NCBI GenBank assembly: GCA_037501455.1
Contig: CM074865.1
Location: 40,840,501 to 40,904,500 of the forward strand
DNA length: 64,000 nt
Direction: 5' to 3'
Source of the DNA: Lantana camara
Taxonomy: Eukaryota > Streptophyta > Magnoliopsida > Lamiales > Verbenaceae
Of this stretch, positions 42,814 through 55,281 are shown one piece after another. Position 1 is the first letter of the stretch; each line of letters starts with the position of its first letter. Under the pieces are notes generated by a model. That model searched no databases and had not been told where the DNA came from. It saw only the letters and a program-made list of their open reading frames with translations. The translations under genes were made by a program, and so were the position numbers.

Positions 42814-45732
42814 ATGCCTCTACGAAAGACACTACGAAACAATTCTCCTTCACCACAAGATCCACCAGGACACCCCGAACTCGTAGAAGCCTTAAGGCAG
42901 TTCGTTCGAACTTGTACACCTGGAAATAACCCTACCAACGAGCGATCCTTAGAAAGGTTTCTCCGAATGAATCCCCCAAAATTCTTTGGAGAACCTAACG
43001 ACCTGAAGGCTGAAAACTGGATAGCTAGTTTGGAAAAGATTTATGAAGCTATGGATATATTTCCCGAGGAACGGGAACGAGTGCAGTATGCAGCCTTTCT
43101 TTTAGAAGGACCCGCTTTGAGTTGGTGGAAGCACGTCAAGCTAACTTGGATAGAAGACCACACTGATTACAGTTGGGCGGAGTTTGTGAAGGAATTTCAA
43201 AATAAGTATATTCCTCAAGTGATAAGGGACACTCGAGAAGCTGAATTCATGACTTTAACACAAGGTTATATGTCAGTAGCAGAATACGAGGCAAGGTTTG
43301 TGAGGCTAATCCAGTATGCTCCACATATTTTAAATGATGAACGAAGGAAGACCAAGCGATTCATTGATGGATTGAAGCCAGACCTTCGATGGGCTTTAGC
43401 TTCATTAGATATTGAAACTTATAACAAAGCAGTCGATAAAGCCCTAAAAACCGAAGCAGCTCACAAGAATATTCGTCTGGCAGCTAATCGCCCTGGTCCC
43501 CCTCAAAATAAGCCCTCTCAAGGAATGAAACGACCCGCTGGACCATCCAGCCAGAAATTTGGGAAGAAACCCACACCAGCCCAGCAAAAGCCTAAGTTAG
43601 TTCCGTCTAATTCACAAGAGGAGATCACTTGTGAATATTGTCACAAACCGGGACATACTGAACAAGACTGTCGAAAGAAAGCTGGCACATGTTTGTGGTG
43701 TGGAGACCCTAATCACCAGTTTAATACATGCCCAAAGAAACCGGGGCTTAAGGAAAAGGAGAAGACTGTGGGAAAATCTGGAAAGCCACTTGTCAAAGGA
43801 AAAGCTTACGCGTTGGAAGGAAACGAGGATCCAGACCCTTCGGATATTGTGGAAGGTACGGTACACATCTTAAACACGCCAGTTAAGGTCTTATATGACC
43901 CTGGTGCCACGCATTCATTCATTGCATCCAATTTATGTGCGCGTTTAAATTTTCCACTTGAATGCTCATCATATAATTTCGAGATAAGTTCCCCTTTGGG
44001 AGCTTGTTTAATAACGGATCGAGTATATAAACGCTGCCCTATACAAATTGGTGATCGTTACTACCCAATGGATCTTATTGAACTTCCGATAACGAGATAT
44101 GGAATTATTCTGGGAATGGATTGGCTCTACAAATACCATGCTAAGTTGGATTGTTTCAAGAAAGAAATCATCTTAGGACAAGATGAAAGTAGGATTCTTG
44201 AAGACAAGAGATCAGTGGCAATCATTTCTATGACAGAAGCTAAGAAGTTGGTTCAGAAGGGAGCTACAGGGTTCATTGCCTATCTCCTAAATAGGCCAAA
44301 GGACCAACTTAAAGTTGAGGAGGTAGAAGTGGTAAATGAGTTTCTCGACGTTTTTCCAGAACACCTAAACTCACTACCACCAGATCGCGAGTTAGAATTT
44401 GTAATCGATACGATTCCTGGGGCAGAGCCTTTCTCTAAAACCCCTTATCGGATGGCCCCAGCCGAACTTCAAGAGTTGAGAAAACAACTTGATGATTTGA
44501 TTGAATCAGGATACATCCGTCCCAGTACATCACCTTGGGGAGCACCAGTGTTGTTTGTAAAGAAGAAAGATGGGACATTACGGATGTGCATCGATTACCG
44601 AGAACTTAATCGAATGACCATAAAGAACAAATACCCTCTACCCCATATAGAGGAGTTATTTGATGTCCTTCAAGGATCTCGAGTCTATTCCAAGTTAGAC
44701 TTAAGGCAAGGGTATTATCAATTAAAGATTAGGGAGAAAGATATCCCTAAAACAGCTTTCAATACCCGCTACGGACACTTTGAATTCATAGTAATGCCTT
44801 TCGGATTGACCAATGCACCTGCTGCATTCATGGACATGATGCACCGGATATTCCGACCATGTTTGGATAAATTTGTGGTCATTTTCATCGATGACATACT
44901 GGTATTTTCCAAAACACCTGAGGAACATGCTGAACATCTTCGCATAGTGTTAAGTACTTTGCGAGATCATAAGCTATATGCTAAGTTCAGTAAATGTGAG
45001 TTCTGGATAGAAAAAGTTGCATTCCTCGGACATATAATCTCGGGATCAGGTGTTGAGGTAGATCCTTCAAAGATTGAAGCAATTACAAATTGGAAAGTAC
45101 CAAGGAATCCCTCAGAGGTGAGAAGTTTCCTAGGACTTGCAGGCTATTACCGCAGGTTTGTAAAGGACTTCTCTAAGATAGCCGCACCTCTTACAAAGTT
45201 AACAAAGAAGGAAAGAAAGTTTGAATGGACTGAACAATGCGAACAAAGTTTTCAAGAATTAAAGCAACGATTGACATCTGCACCAGTACTAACCTTACCT
45301 GAAGGGAAGAAAGGTTATACAGTCTATACCGATGCCTCTAAAGAAGGGCTAGGTTGCGTATTAATGCAGCACGGAAAAGTGATAGCCTATGCCTCAAGAA
45401 AGCTCAAACCTCATGAGGAAAACTACCCTACTCATGACTTGGAACTAGCAGCAATTGTGTTTGCTCTTGTCAAGTGGAGACATTATCTTTACGGGGTTAC
45501 CTTTGAAGTTTTCACTGATCATAAGAGCCTACGGTATCTTTTTACTCAAAAGGAGTTAAATATGAGGCAAAGGAGATGGATGGAATTTCTGGAAGATTAC
45601 GACTGTGTAATCCAGTACCATCCAGGAAAAGCTAACGTAGTGGCTGATGCTTTAAGTCGGAAATCAAGCTTAGCATCACTCTCAAGAAAGCCTTCAAGTA
45701 ACCCACGAAAATCGGTGAAAGTAATCTCATGA
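42814..45732 (+). CDS. gag-pol: Tekay-1 gag-protease-reverse transcriptase-RNase H
   Basis: 972 residues to a TGA at 45730-45732. I chose the ATG at 42814 (MPLRKTL) because the open frame upstream of it to 42715 is hydrophobic and unlike gag. Order: gag domain (~50-215), two CX2CX4HX4C zinc knuckles (273-286, 293-306), aspartic protease active site DPGATHSF (362; proline at the variable second position, common in plant gypsy elements), RT (~545-720) with catalytic FIDD at 691-694, RNase H (TDAS at ~840, TDHKSL further on). These make particle, process it, and copy RNA to DNA. Integrase follows in the same frame after the single stop. Confidence 0.95.
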   Translation: MPLRKTLRNNSPSPQDPPGHPELVEALRQFVRTCTPGNNPTNERSLERFLRMNPPKFFGEPNDLKAENWIASLEKIYEAMDIFPEERERVQYAAFLLEGPALSWWKHVKLTWIEDHTDYSWAEFVKEFQNKYIPQVIRDTREAEFMTLTQGYMSVAEYEARFVRLIQYAPHILNDERRKTKRFIDGLKPDLRWALASLDIETYNKAVDKALKTEAAHKNIRLAANRPGPPQNKPSQGMKRPAGPSSQKFGKKPTPAQQKPKLVPSNSQEEITCEYCHKPGHTEQDCRKKAGTCLWCGDPNHQFNTCPKKPGLKEKEKTVGKSGKPLVKGKAYALEGNEDPDPSDIVEGTVHILNTPVKVLYDPGATHSFIASNLCARLNFPLECSSYNFEISSPLGACLITDRVYKRCPIQIGDRYYPMDLIELPITRYGIILGMDWLYKYHAKLDCFKKEIILGQDESRILEDKRSVAIISMTEAKKLVQKGATGFIAYLLNRPKDQLKVEEVEVVNEFLDVFPEHLNSLPPDRELEFVIDTIPGAEPFSKTPYRMAPAELQELRKQLDDLIESGYIRPSTSPWGAPVLFVKKKDGTLRMCIDYRELNRMTIKNKYPLPHIEELFDVLQGSRVYSKLDLRQGYYQLKIREKDIPKTAFNTRYGHFEFIVMPFGLTNAPAAFMDMMHRIFRPCLDKFVVIFIDDILVFSKTPEEHAEHLRIVLSTLRDHKLYAKFSKCEFWIEKVAFLGHIISGSGVEVDPSKIEAITNWKVPRNPSEVRSFLGLAGYYRRFVKDFSKIAAPLTKLTKKERKFEWTEQCEQSFQELKQRLTSAPVLTLPEGKKGYTVYTDASKEGLGCVLMQHGKVIAYASRKLKPHEENYPTHDLELAAIVFALVKWRHYLYGVTFEVFTDHKSLRYLFTQKELNMRQRRWMEFLEDYDCVIQYHPGKANVVADALSRKSSLASLSRKPSSNPRKSVKVIS

Positions 45733-47223
45733 GCTCGATTAGCAAATTTAGTGGTATTGTCACCACTAAAAGAAAAGATAAAAGAAGCTCAGGCTCAAGA
45801 TGAATGGATTCAGAAATGTCTCAAATCCAAGGAAAAGGATCTTGAAGAAAAATTCAAAACCGATGATCAAGGGATTTTGAGATACAAGGATCGGGTCTGC
45901 GTGCCTAATGTCATTCGAAAGGAAATATTGGACGAGGCACACAAAACTCGTTACTCGATACATCCCGGAGGAACTAAGATGTATCAAGACCTCAAGAAAC
46001 ATTTCTGGTGGAACGGCATGAAAAGAGACATAACCAATTACATCAAGAAATGTCTAACTTGTCAACAAGTTAAAGCAGAACATCAGAGACCTGGAGGATT
46101 GTTGCAACCATTATCTATCCCTACTTGGAAATGGGATCAGGTAACAATGGATTTTGTTTATGGATTACCCAAGGTTAAAGGAGGATTTGATGGTATTTGG
46201 GTTATCATCGATAGATTAACAAAATCCGCACATTTCTTACCTGTCAAAGCAACTGATAAAGTTAACTCGCTAGCAAAGCTCTATCAAAAGGAAATTATTC
46301 GGTTGCATGGAGTACCTCTTGGAATAGTTTCAGACAGGGACCCAAAGTTCACTTCACAACTTTGGCAAAACATTCAAGAAATGATGGGTACCAAGTTAAA
46401 TTTCAGCACCGCAGCACATCCTCAGACCGACGGGCAATCTGAAAGAACCATCCGATACCTGGAAGATATGTTAAGGGCTTGTGCCTTAGATTTCCAAGAT
46501 AATTGGAAAGATTGCCTACCCCTTGTGGAGTTTGCATACAACAACAGCTATCAAGCTTCTATCCAAGCTGCACCTTACGAGGCTTTATATGGAAGAAAAT
46601 GTAGATCTCCATTATACTGGGATATGGATGAAACCAAGGAAATTAAAAGGAAACCCCGAGGGAATATTGCTAAGAGATGGGTAGAAGAAGCAACAGAGAA
46701 AGTTGAAATCATCAAGCAGAAAATGAAAGCTGCCCAAGATCGGCAGAAAAGTTATGCTGATAATCGAAGAAGGGACATAGAATTCGCAGTAGGCGAAAAG
46801 GTATTCTTGAAAGCATCTCCAAGAAAAGGGTTTACACAAATTGGGAAAGGAGGAAAGCTAAACCCTCGATATATTGGACCTTTTGAGATACTGGAACGTA
46901 TCGGTCCAACAGCCTATCGCCTAGACCTACCAGCAAGTCTTACTGGGATACATAACGTATTCCATGTGTCCCAACTTCGAAAATACTTTGCTGATGATTC
47001 ACATATCCTACCTGTGGAAGAAGTACCATTAGAACCCGACCTTACTTATGAAGTAAAACCAGTCAGAATCTTGGATAGGAAATTCCAAGAGTTGAGAAAC
47101 AAAAGGATTCCCCTCGTTAGAATCTTATGGAAAAGAAATGGTACAGAAGAACAGACTTGGGAAACAGAGGAAAAGATGTTGAAACATTATCCAGGACTGT
47201 TCAAGGACAATAATAGAATCTGA
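45733..47223 (+). pseudogene. Tekay-1 integrase with chromodomain (cut off by one TGA)
   Basis: Same frame as the upstream polyprotein, separated only by TGA 45730-45732, so as it stands it is not translated from gag-pol unless the stop is read through. Counting from the Met at 45751: HHCC zinc region (H64, H71, C101, C104); DDE core D134, D195, E231 with 35 residues between the last two; GPY/F module (GPFEILERIGPTAY); C-terminal chromodomain (about 435-488, RILWKRNGTEEQTWE) that would direct insertion to particular chromatin. Ends TGA 47221-47223, just before the purine tract. Confidence 0.93.
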
Positions 47224-47237
47224 GGACAGATTCTTTT

Positions 47238-47250
47238 AAAGGGGGGAAGA
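47238..47250 (+). promoter_or_regulatory. Tekay-1 polypurine tract
   Basis: aaaggggggaaga directly before the 3' LTR start at 47252 (one T between). Plus-strand primer site. Confidence 0.9.
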
Positions 47251-47251
47251 T

Positions 47252-50200
47252 TGTAACAGCCCGACTCAGGGCCAAGTTGAGAAAGGTAAGTAAAGGGTTG
47301 CTCAAGAAGCGTTTATAACCTCGATCCTTATTAATCATCTTCATGCATTGCATTTTATGTGACCTATATGCTTTTATATGATATAATTTAATTAAATGTT
47401 CGTAGATTTAATTCTTTTCTCTATTTAATTTATACTTTGAAACTCTTTGCATAAAATCCTAGAATTCTAGTATTCATTCCTTTCCAGCACCTAAAACCCC
47501 TTCATATACTTCAAAACCCATTCCTACAGTTTTAGGTTGGAAATTACAAAAATACCCCTACAGCTCAAAAATATTCCTACATTTCCCGAAACACTTTCAC
47601 TATCCAATATTTTAACCAAAAGAATCCTCACATTATTTCGAGGATCGTGATACTCTCCGTGAACCACAATTCCCATCCTAACTCCCGTAGTATCAAAAAC
47701 CGGCAAAAAACCCTAGCTTATGATTCGATCATCAATAAATCCTTATTCATCTACTTTTTGATATTCAAAATTATAGCCAAAACGACCCTCAAATTATTTT
47801 ATGAATTTTCATGCATTTACCAAAAAACTCGATTTCACCCATAGCATATTTATAAATATTTTCCTATTTAAAAATCATCATTTTATTTTAAAACAATTAG
47901 CTTTTAATCAATAGTCGAAATTATACTTAAAACGATCCTTGAATTTTCCTCTACATTATAGTGATTTTTCCAAACTCTAAACTTTATCATAGCTTCGTTT
48001 ATATAATTTTCTTATGATTTTCATCATCTTTAGTACTCATAATTTATAAACAAAAACTCCAAATATTTCATATTTATAATCAAAACGAAGCTCGTTTTTC
48101 ACTCATTCTATTATTAATTCACTACATCAAAATTTTATCTCTCGACTCTTGAATAAATTTTATATTATTTTTACATTTATTTTTAATCAAAATGACATCA
48201 TCCATGACCTCATGGTCTTCTAGAAGGATTAAACAAATGGGCATAATTTTTCCACATTTCCTAGTTAATTACCTAGCATTTGTTCATGAAATAATTTAAC
48301 CACATCTCCAACTTAATTACCAAGCATTTGTTCAAATCTTAGGCAACCACATCTCCCATAAACTTTCATTTATTGCTTAGAAACCCCTCATGACTACCTA
48401 TAAATACCCCCCTTGAGCCTCATTTATACCTCACAATTCAACACACAAAATCACTCTCTCCCTCTCCATTCTCACGCCACAACCCTCTCTCTCTCTACAA
48501 GGTATGTTTTCTTCTATTATTTCATGCTTTATATAATGTTCTTAGTATAGAAATATTAGTAGCATGTCTAGAATTAATTAAATTATGCTTTAGGAAATTA
48601 TTTTATGAAATATGTGCATAATTGTTAGTTTAAATAACAATGTGTGTACATTATGAAATTTTATTCAATTAAATGCATGAATCATGATATGATATAATGT
48701 TCTTATGTATTTAAATGCTTATGATCTTGTTTGAATAAATTCATGCCTATAGTAATTTATTTAGAATTATTTTTTATAGAAAGTTCATATACTTTGCTAT
48801 ATTAAGCTTTAATCTTATGTTATGAATATGAATGTGATAGAACATGTTACACACCCTCTTTGAATATTCAAATGAGTTCAAGAACATGTTCATAATGTTC
48901 TTGGATATGTGTGTGTGCATGTGTGTGCCGTGAGCTATGTGTGTGTGTGTGTGAAATTAATTTTGTGTTATAAAGTGTTTAATTCATATGAAATTGAATA
49001 GTAAATGTTTTTAATAGTAATTTTGACTTTTTGGTCAACCAAAATCCCATTTATTTCGAAATTATTTCAAAAACAATTATAAAATAAGTTTTGGAATTTT
49101 TAAAGAAATAATTTCCCCAAATTTTCCAAAAATCAATAAACTATGTAATGTTTTTCAAAAGATAACCTACATTGTCAAATTAAACCTTGAATTTCATTTC
49201 AAACCTTACAATTAAAATTATAATATAGTTAATAAATATTTGATTAGTTAAAGATCCCATAAACCCTGAATTTATTAATTAAACGGGTGAATTTAGGGTT
49301 TACCGGGAGATCTTTAACACAATACATAATATGCACCTTCTATAATTATTTCATTGTGATATTGTGTGCAATTAGATTAGTTAGGAACTAAGAACCTAGT
49401 TCTGAGTCAGTAGTAGCTATTACTTTCAGGCGAACATAGGATCGAAGAGTGGAATCCTCACAGTTCCACTTAAGTCTCGGTACCGGTGAGGGTTTTAAAT
49501 CTTTTCAACTGAAATCATGATAAAATACTTTACTTTATTTTCTTGAATTTCCTTTCAAGTTATTCTTCCCTTTATGGGAAGGTAATTCTTGTTAATTATT
49601 GAAAACATACATTTACCCGAGAAGTACTTAGTACCTTTTTACGGGTAAATATTCTCATCTTGCAAGTAAAAATTATTGTTTTTCCTATGGGCCCGGTGGT
49701 CTTGGTAGAAGTAGTAGTCCGGGAGGCACGGGCCGAGGACTACTATTATACCAGCCGCCAACTAGATCTTGGTGGTGGTCTAACTGGAGGTTAGTTATTC
49801 CACACCAAGTGACGGGAAAAGGTACGCCCCTCCCACAATCTTGTTCATCGTCACTAGGGCTTGCAACCCTACGTGACACCGGAGGAAGAAGGATGGTACT
49901 CTCGTATTTGTTTTATTAAGTACCGGCACCTTGATCAGTGTCGTTACTATTTTTCTCGGATTTTACGGTGTTAAGGTTGGAGACGCCTAACTTGCGGGCA
50001 TAAAATCATTTTCAAAACGGTTCATAAAGTTTCTAAAGTATAGCCTATATTCCCCCTACTCCTATTTCAACCAAATATGAACCGGATATTATTGTCATAT
50101 ACTTATTTGTTATTATATGATATATACATTTCAAATCAAGACTTTCTTGGTCAAAACATTTTCAAAATCTTACTTAAAATCCTAAATCTCAAACCCCCGT

Positions 50201-50584
50201 CACTTAGTCATTTTGACTAACCCTCCTACTCTTTTAATTCATGGTTTCAGGAATCATTCCAGCGACGCCTTAGAGGTATCTTGAAGCTTTAAGGTGTCAC
50301 TTACCAGTCATTTAGATTAATCACAAGTGCATGTACAGCTTTCAATAAGCACTCTTTCGTGAATATAAACCTATCGTTGTAATTACTTATCCAACTTAAT
50401 ATCACGTGTCTCGTTATATATTATTCCCCTTTTACTGTTTAAGTTTATTTTTCCGTTGCATTTAAATTTTATACTCTGGTATTGTATAGTCTTGTCCGTT
50501 CGCCGAAGTATTTCTCGAGTGCTAGGTCTCACATCCACTCGGGAAGTACAACGGTGCGGGGTTGTAGTGTTAAGGGGCGCTACA
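47252..50584 (+). repeat. Tekay-1 3' LTR
   Basis: 3,333 bp at a constant offset of 9,131 from the 5' LTR. The only mismatch I detected is a at 49657 versus g at 40526, a CpG-to-CpA change. Followed by the target duplication ttatg. Confidence 0.97.
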
Positions 50585-51969
50585 TTATGTGTACTTAATG
50601 AAGTATAAATCTAAGGCTTTTGAGAAATTCTTAGAATTTCAAAAGGAGGTTAAGAACCAAAATGGTCACAAGATCAAGACACTTCGATCTGGTCGAGGTG
50701 GCGAGTATCTTAGTGAAGAATTCCTTAATCATCTCAGAGATAATGGCATTATCTCCAGTGGACTCCTCCGGGGGCTCTTCAGCTTAATGGAGTTTCTGAG
50801 AGAAGGAATCAAACCCTACTTGATATGGTTCATTCTATGATGAGTTTCACTGACTTACCACCTTCTTTCTGGGGTTACTCTCTAGAAAGTGCAGCCAAGA
50901 TTTTGAATCTTGCTCCTTCCAAGTCAGTCCCCAAAACGCCCTATGAAATGTGGCATGGTAAAATCCCTAGTTATTCTTACTTAAGAATTTGGGGATGTCC
51001 TGCTTACGTGAAGAGGAAAATGGGAGATATGTTAGAAGCTCATTCTAACTTATGCTACTTTGTTGGCTATCCTAAGGAATCCATAGGATATTACTTCTAT
51101 GATCAATCAGAACAAAAGGTGTTTGTTTCTAGAAATGCAACTTTTCTTAAGGAACCGCTCCTAGAAGAAAAAAAAGGCAAGATCACAGAACTCGATGAAA
51201 TTCGAGACAATCCCACACCATATTCAGAAGACACGTCGCATTCTGATATCCCATAACCAATCATAAACTTCGATACACGGAAAAATCCTCCTCTAAGGCG
51301 TTCTAAACGGACTCCTAGATAGCCTGAGAGATGGTATGGTTTTCTCCATAAAATCTCTCAAGGGGATATTGATCCTCTAACATATGAGGAGGAACTGTCA
51401 GACTCGGATTCTGAACAGTGGAAACAAGGGATGAAATCCGAAATGGATTCCATGTCCTCCAACCAAGTTTGGACCTCGGTTGATTTGCCTGATGGGGTAA
51501 AACCCATAGGGTGCAAATGGATCTTTAAGAGAAAGCTCGGAGTACATGGAAACGTTGCAGCCTATAAGGCAAGGCTCGTTTCCAAAGGCTTCACTCAAAG
51601 GCCCGACGTGAACTTTGATAAAACCTTCTCACCGGTTGCAACGCAAAAGTCCATTAGGATCATGCTTGCCATAGCTCCATGTTACGACTATGAGATATGG
51701 CAAATGAATGTGAAAACTGCCTTTCTCAATGGGGACATTGATAAAGACATTTATATGGATCAACCCATAGGTTTCACATTCCGTGGGAGTGAGCAAAAGG
51801 TTTGCAAGCTCCAAAGATCAATCTACGGATCGAAACAGGCTTCTAGGAATTGGAACATTCGTTTTGATGAAGCGGTCAAAGCGTTTGGCTTCGTTCAAAA
51901 TTCGAATGAGTCCTGCGTGTATAGAAAGGAATTGGAGATTTCAGTACAATTCTTGGTGCTTTATATTGA
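50585..51969 (+). pseudogene. Copia-B integrase C-terminus and RT, right part
   Basis: Resumes exactly where 38120 stops. The second integrase catalytic block reads LRSGRGGEYLS where Copia-A has LRSDRGGEYLS, so the catalytic Asp is Gly (codon at 50691-50693). A frameshift follows near 50755. 50825-51256 is open (integrase C-terminal region and linker), with a stop at 51254. RT is open from 51431 (WIFKRKLGVHG, MNVKTAFLNGDI) and is cut at 51969 in the first Asp codon of the YxDD motif by Helitron-1. The 3' part of Copia-B is outside the window. Confidence 0.9.
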
Positions 51970-52004
51970 CTAGTGACCGGGTCACACTCGTTACGCGTGC
52001 AACG
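51970..52004 (-). other. Helitron-1 3' terminus: subterminal hairpin and CTAG
   Basis: Minus strand: stem cgttgc, loop acgc, stem gtaacg (one G:T pair), then 15 bases and the terminal CTAG. A second dyad, gtgacc/ggtcac, overlaps the tail. This is the canonical layout of a Helitron end. Confidence 0.8.
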
Positions 52005-53239
52005 TAAAAAAAAATGGTATTCAATATATATATGATTTGTAGTTTATTTTCTATGCCACATGCAATAAATAATAGTTTGTTTTATTAAAAAATATTTCCT
52101 AAAATAATGAAAATTATTAAATTAATATAAAATCTTCCAACGAAATCATCTAATATACTTAAAAAAATAGAAAAAAAAATTTAAAAATTTATCCATAAAC
52201 AATTACAAAGTATAAATAGGATAATGTATTTCATATTATAAAAAAACTATAAATATAATATTGTACTCCAATAATGTTGCATTACAAAATGTAGACAAAC
52301 TGATCTGATCAAATGATTATAAATTACTACAACTAACTCCAGCCATAGACCTGCATTTTCGAGATAAAAAAAAAATATATAAGTAGTGAAGCTCTAAAAA
52401 TTCATAAAGGTATTAATACTAAGTTAATGCTATTACTCTGTAATAGCTCTGCATCCATGCACCACGTTTATATTCCCTGACATCCATGCACCACTTTCGA
52501 TAACGGTACTTGAAATACTGCAATTGAATAAGTTAACTTAGAAGATATATACACACACATATATATACATGGAAATACATATATGTTTCATTAGATTATA
52601 CCACATCTATGTTTGCATCACTATCACTCCATGTGTATTCACTGATAAAAAAAGCAATTAGAATATATAGTTTGTATAGTATCAAAAATTATTTGCACAC
52701 AAAATTATAATTTAATATATGCATACATACTTATGTGTTCTCTGTATTCGTAATACTCGTAAAATCCATCTTCCTAAATCCCTTCCATTTATGCCGACAA
52801 TCATCTTCCAACCAGGACTGAGTATCTGCAATTTTGAAGGCTACAAAAACACAACATAGATCATAGATTGTCATAGTTACGAACTTGTAGATAAAGACTT
52901 CACAGTTAGATGACATAAAATTCTTGATTATATATTTACCCTTTGAGAAGTGATTTGTGTTCGAGACTCCTTCCACATATACCAAGCTTCCATTTGTTCA
53001 TTCATTTTTGCATTAGCCAAGTTAATAGGAATATTTATTTGTCTGCAAGGAAAATATCTACCTGCAAAAACAAAGTAAACTTATCACCATTACTTTAGAC
53101 GGCTTTAAAGAAGGCAAGTAATTGATTTTTTACTCTAAAAGTAAATAATTTCTTAATTAATGAAGCCAAAATAGACATAGATACATATACAGATGATTTT
53201 AAATACGTACATTTTCTCACCTGAGAAAGGTTATATGAT
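52005..53239 (-). other. Helitron-1 3' region, AT-rich
   Basis: Mostly AT-rich non-coding DNA (52010-52720). 52731-52985 contains a short open frame (WLEDDCRHKWKGFRKMDF) that could be a terminal exon or captured fragment. Homology not recognised. Confidence 0.5.
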
Positions 53240-53743
53240 TCACTGTTCGGATGTTAGTAAAACATCCCGATACACTACATTTTTAGTGTATATGCCCGAT
53301 CGTCGCTCTTGCTTTCCACTCTTAACCGAAACTTTGGTTGTCTGTTGTGAAACTCCTCTAGATAGTGCAACATACAATTGTCCATGACTAAAGACATGAT
53401 TACGCAAATATATTCCAATGTTTGGAATTGTTTGACCTTGAGATTCATTTATAGTTAGAGCAAAACTCAATCTTATTGGAAATTGTGCACGGGTCATGAC
53501 AAATGGTAATCCAGAGTTTTCTTCAGTTTTCAAAGGCATCCGATGTAAAAAGTATCGCGTCCCTTGATACGGACCCGTCATGATTTCAGCATCGATGAAG
53601 TTTCTAGCAAGATTGCGACGTATTAATCGAGTTCCATTACAAAGTCCAAGCTCAGGAGCAACATTTCTCAGAAGCATAATAGGGGACCCCCTTTTTAGAA
53701 CAATTTTGTGTGGTGGCAAACTACTCGGACTAAGCGGGTTCAA
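53240..53743 (-). pseudogene. Helitron-1 helicase C-terminal part
   Basis: Continues the Pif1-type helicase one frame off. GSPIMLLRN, the NGTR block and the conserved motif SQGQTIPNIGIYL... YVALSRG are clear. The shift is explained by loss of one T in a T run near 53745. Natural C-terminus near 53240. Confidence 0.88.
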
Positions 53744-54885
53744 AACTCATCTGAGAAGAGATTATTGTTATCGCCATCAACTGAATCCCACGATGTATAC
53801 ACCTTCTCTTCACCGGGGAATTTTTCAATCAACATCTCATTGATCTTGTGCACATCCATATTTCTCGGAGTTATAATTGCTCTTCCTACCATGTAACTGG
53901 CATCATTTGCATGATCAATCATATTTGGAAAAACAAAATCGATCAAATCATAAAGCGATTGTTCACCTTCCCATGGTATCACCATTGACTGGGGCAATTT
54001 TATGAAATTAACTTTAATTGAATGTTCTGTACCATTGTCTATACCCAAAAGAAATTGTGAGTACTCAAAATCAGGTTGGGATCGCATATTTTGTTGTAGA
54101 CGTAGAATCTGAACACCATCCCAAAATGTTGATCTTGAAATACTTGATGATATCTGTTGACCGATTAATCCTCCCTTAACAATTGGCAATACTTGTCTAA
54201 AATCTCCATCCATAATCATAACCTTACCACCAAATGGAAAGTCATTCTCTGTTATATCCCTGAAAGTCCTATCAACAGCCTCAAAAGCATAACGGTTTGC
54301 CATTGGTGCTTTGTCCCACACTATAGCTTTAGCACGCCTAATTAGTTCTGCAAGATCAGTATGTTTTTTAAGATTGCAATAGCTCACAACTGATGGTTTT
54401 AGTGGAATTTTAAATCGTGAATGTGCAGTTCTTCCACCAAGTAATAAAGTTGCTGCTATTCCAGATGTTGCTGTTGCAATAACAATATGACTAATTTTTC
54501 TCAAATGAGCTAATAAAGCTCGATACAGGAATGTCTTTCCAGATCCCCCAGGTCCATCTATGAAAAAGATTCCAGATTGATATTGCAATATAGTTTTCAT
54601 GATATTATCAAATGCCAATTTTTGGTGGTCATTTAATTTCTCAACATATTGCAAATCTTCTTCCGGAATTTCAACGGAGAGTTCGTCTTCGATTATCCTT
54701 GGGAGCGGAGTACGACTAAAAAAATCATCGCTAATTGAAGTTAAATCAAAATCTGAAAGATTTTTACCGTAAGAATGCAATAGTCTTCTTAAAGTGAGCA
54801 GCAGTGTATTGATTATCGTGTAAGTGTTTGCAGAACTTGATCTATCATATTCTTCAAGAATATACGGATAAAATTCCTCCCACAA
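53740..54885 (-). pseudogene. Helitron-1 Pif1-type helicase core
   Basis: Superfamily 1 helicase that would unwind DNA during rolling-circle transposition. Walker A GPGGSGKT is intact. Walker B reads WDKAP where WDEAP is expected: Glu to Lys at codon 54312-54310, which should destroy ATP hydrolysis. Later motifs GDFRQVLPI and LRLQQNMR are present. The upstream frame is continuous apart from a TAA at 54886-54888; the downstream part is frameshifted near 53745. Confidence 0.9.
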
Positions 54886-55281
54886 TTATCGGACCCCAGC
54901 TGGTTGACGGGAGATTAAAATTGAAACAAACAATCTTCTTAACGAAGACGGCATCCTAACAGAACATGCTTCTTGCAAGCATTGGCGTACATAGTCATCT
55001 TCCCTAAGAAGTCCCCGCTTTAAAGCAGCCTCTTTGAATGTGGTGTACGTTATTCCATTTGCAGTAAGCAATTCCTCAAAGGATCGTGGACCTCGCACAT
55101 GATTAAGAAGTATACGCTCATAAAATCTTTCGCCTTCAGAAGGCGACACAATATATATCCTTCTAATAACTCTATTCTTGCTCGTGCGTGGAATCCACTT
55201 CTTTTGTGCTGAAACCCATCTGTAGTATTCTGGGAATTCTTGATACAGATACTTTCCAGTCAAGGCAGGATCACAATTCAT
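54886..55281 (-). pseudogene. Helitron-1 helicase N-terminal segment
   Basis: In frame with the helicase core, separated by TAA 54886-54888. Contains the segment usual upstream of the helicase in plant Helitron proteins (YQEFPEYYRWV, GPRSFEELLTANG, LLREDDYV). The starting Met shown by the frame is internal; Rep precedes it across 55282-55571 and beyond LTR-5. Confidence 0.82.

Larger units (their letters stand above)
38121..50584 (+). mobile_element. Tekay-1: full-length Tekay-type chromovirus (12.46 kb)
   Basis: LTRs 38121-41453 and 47252-50584, both 3,333 bp, flanked by a perfect 5-bp duplication TTATG (38116-38120, 50585-50589). In order: 5' LTR, tRNA-Met primer site, extra ORF, gag-protease-RT-RNase H, integrase with chromodomain, purine tract, 3' LTR. 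The only LTR difference I found is g at 40526 versus a at 49657. The element inserted into the integrase gene of Copia-B. A C-terminal chromodomain places it among chromoviruses, and its sequence and very long LTR fit the Tekay lineage. One TGA interrupts pol. Confidence 0.97.

Noticed and set aside
38121..50584. Assembly duplication as the reason for two identical 3.3-kb blocks
   Set aside because: Perfect TTATG duplication, primer site, purine tract, and the interrupted Copia-B frame resuming exactly at 50585 show true LTRs. One LTR mismatch also argues against collapse or copying.
52731..52985. Captured host gene in Helitron-1
   Set aside because: A short frame with WLEDDCRHKW was considered, but there is no recognisable family and it could be a Helitron exon; kept only as an unassigned remark.
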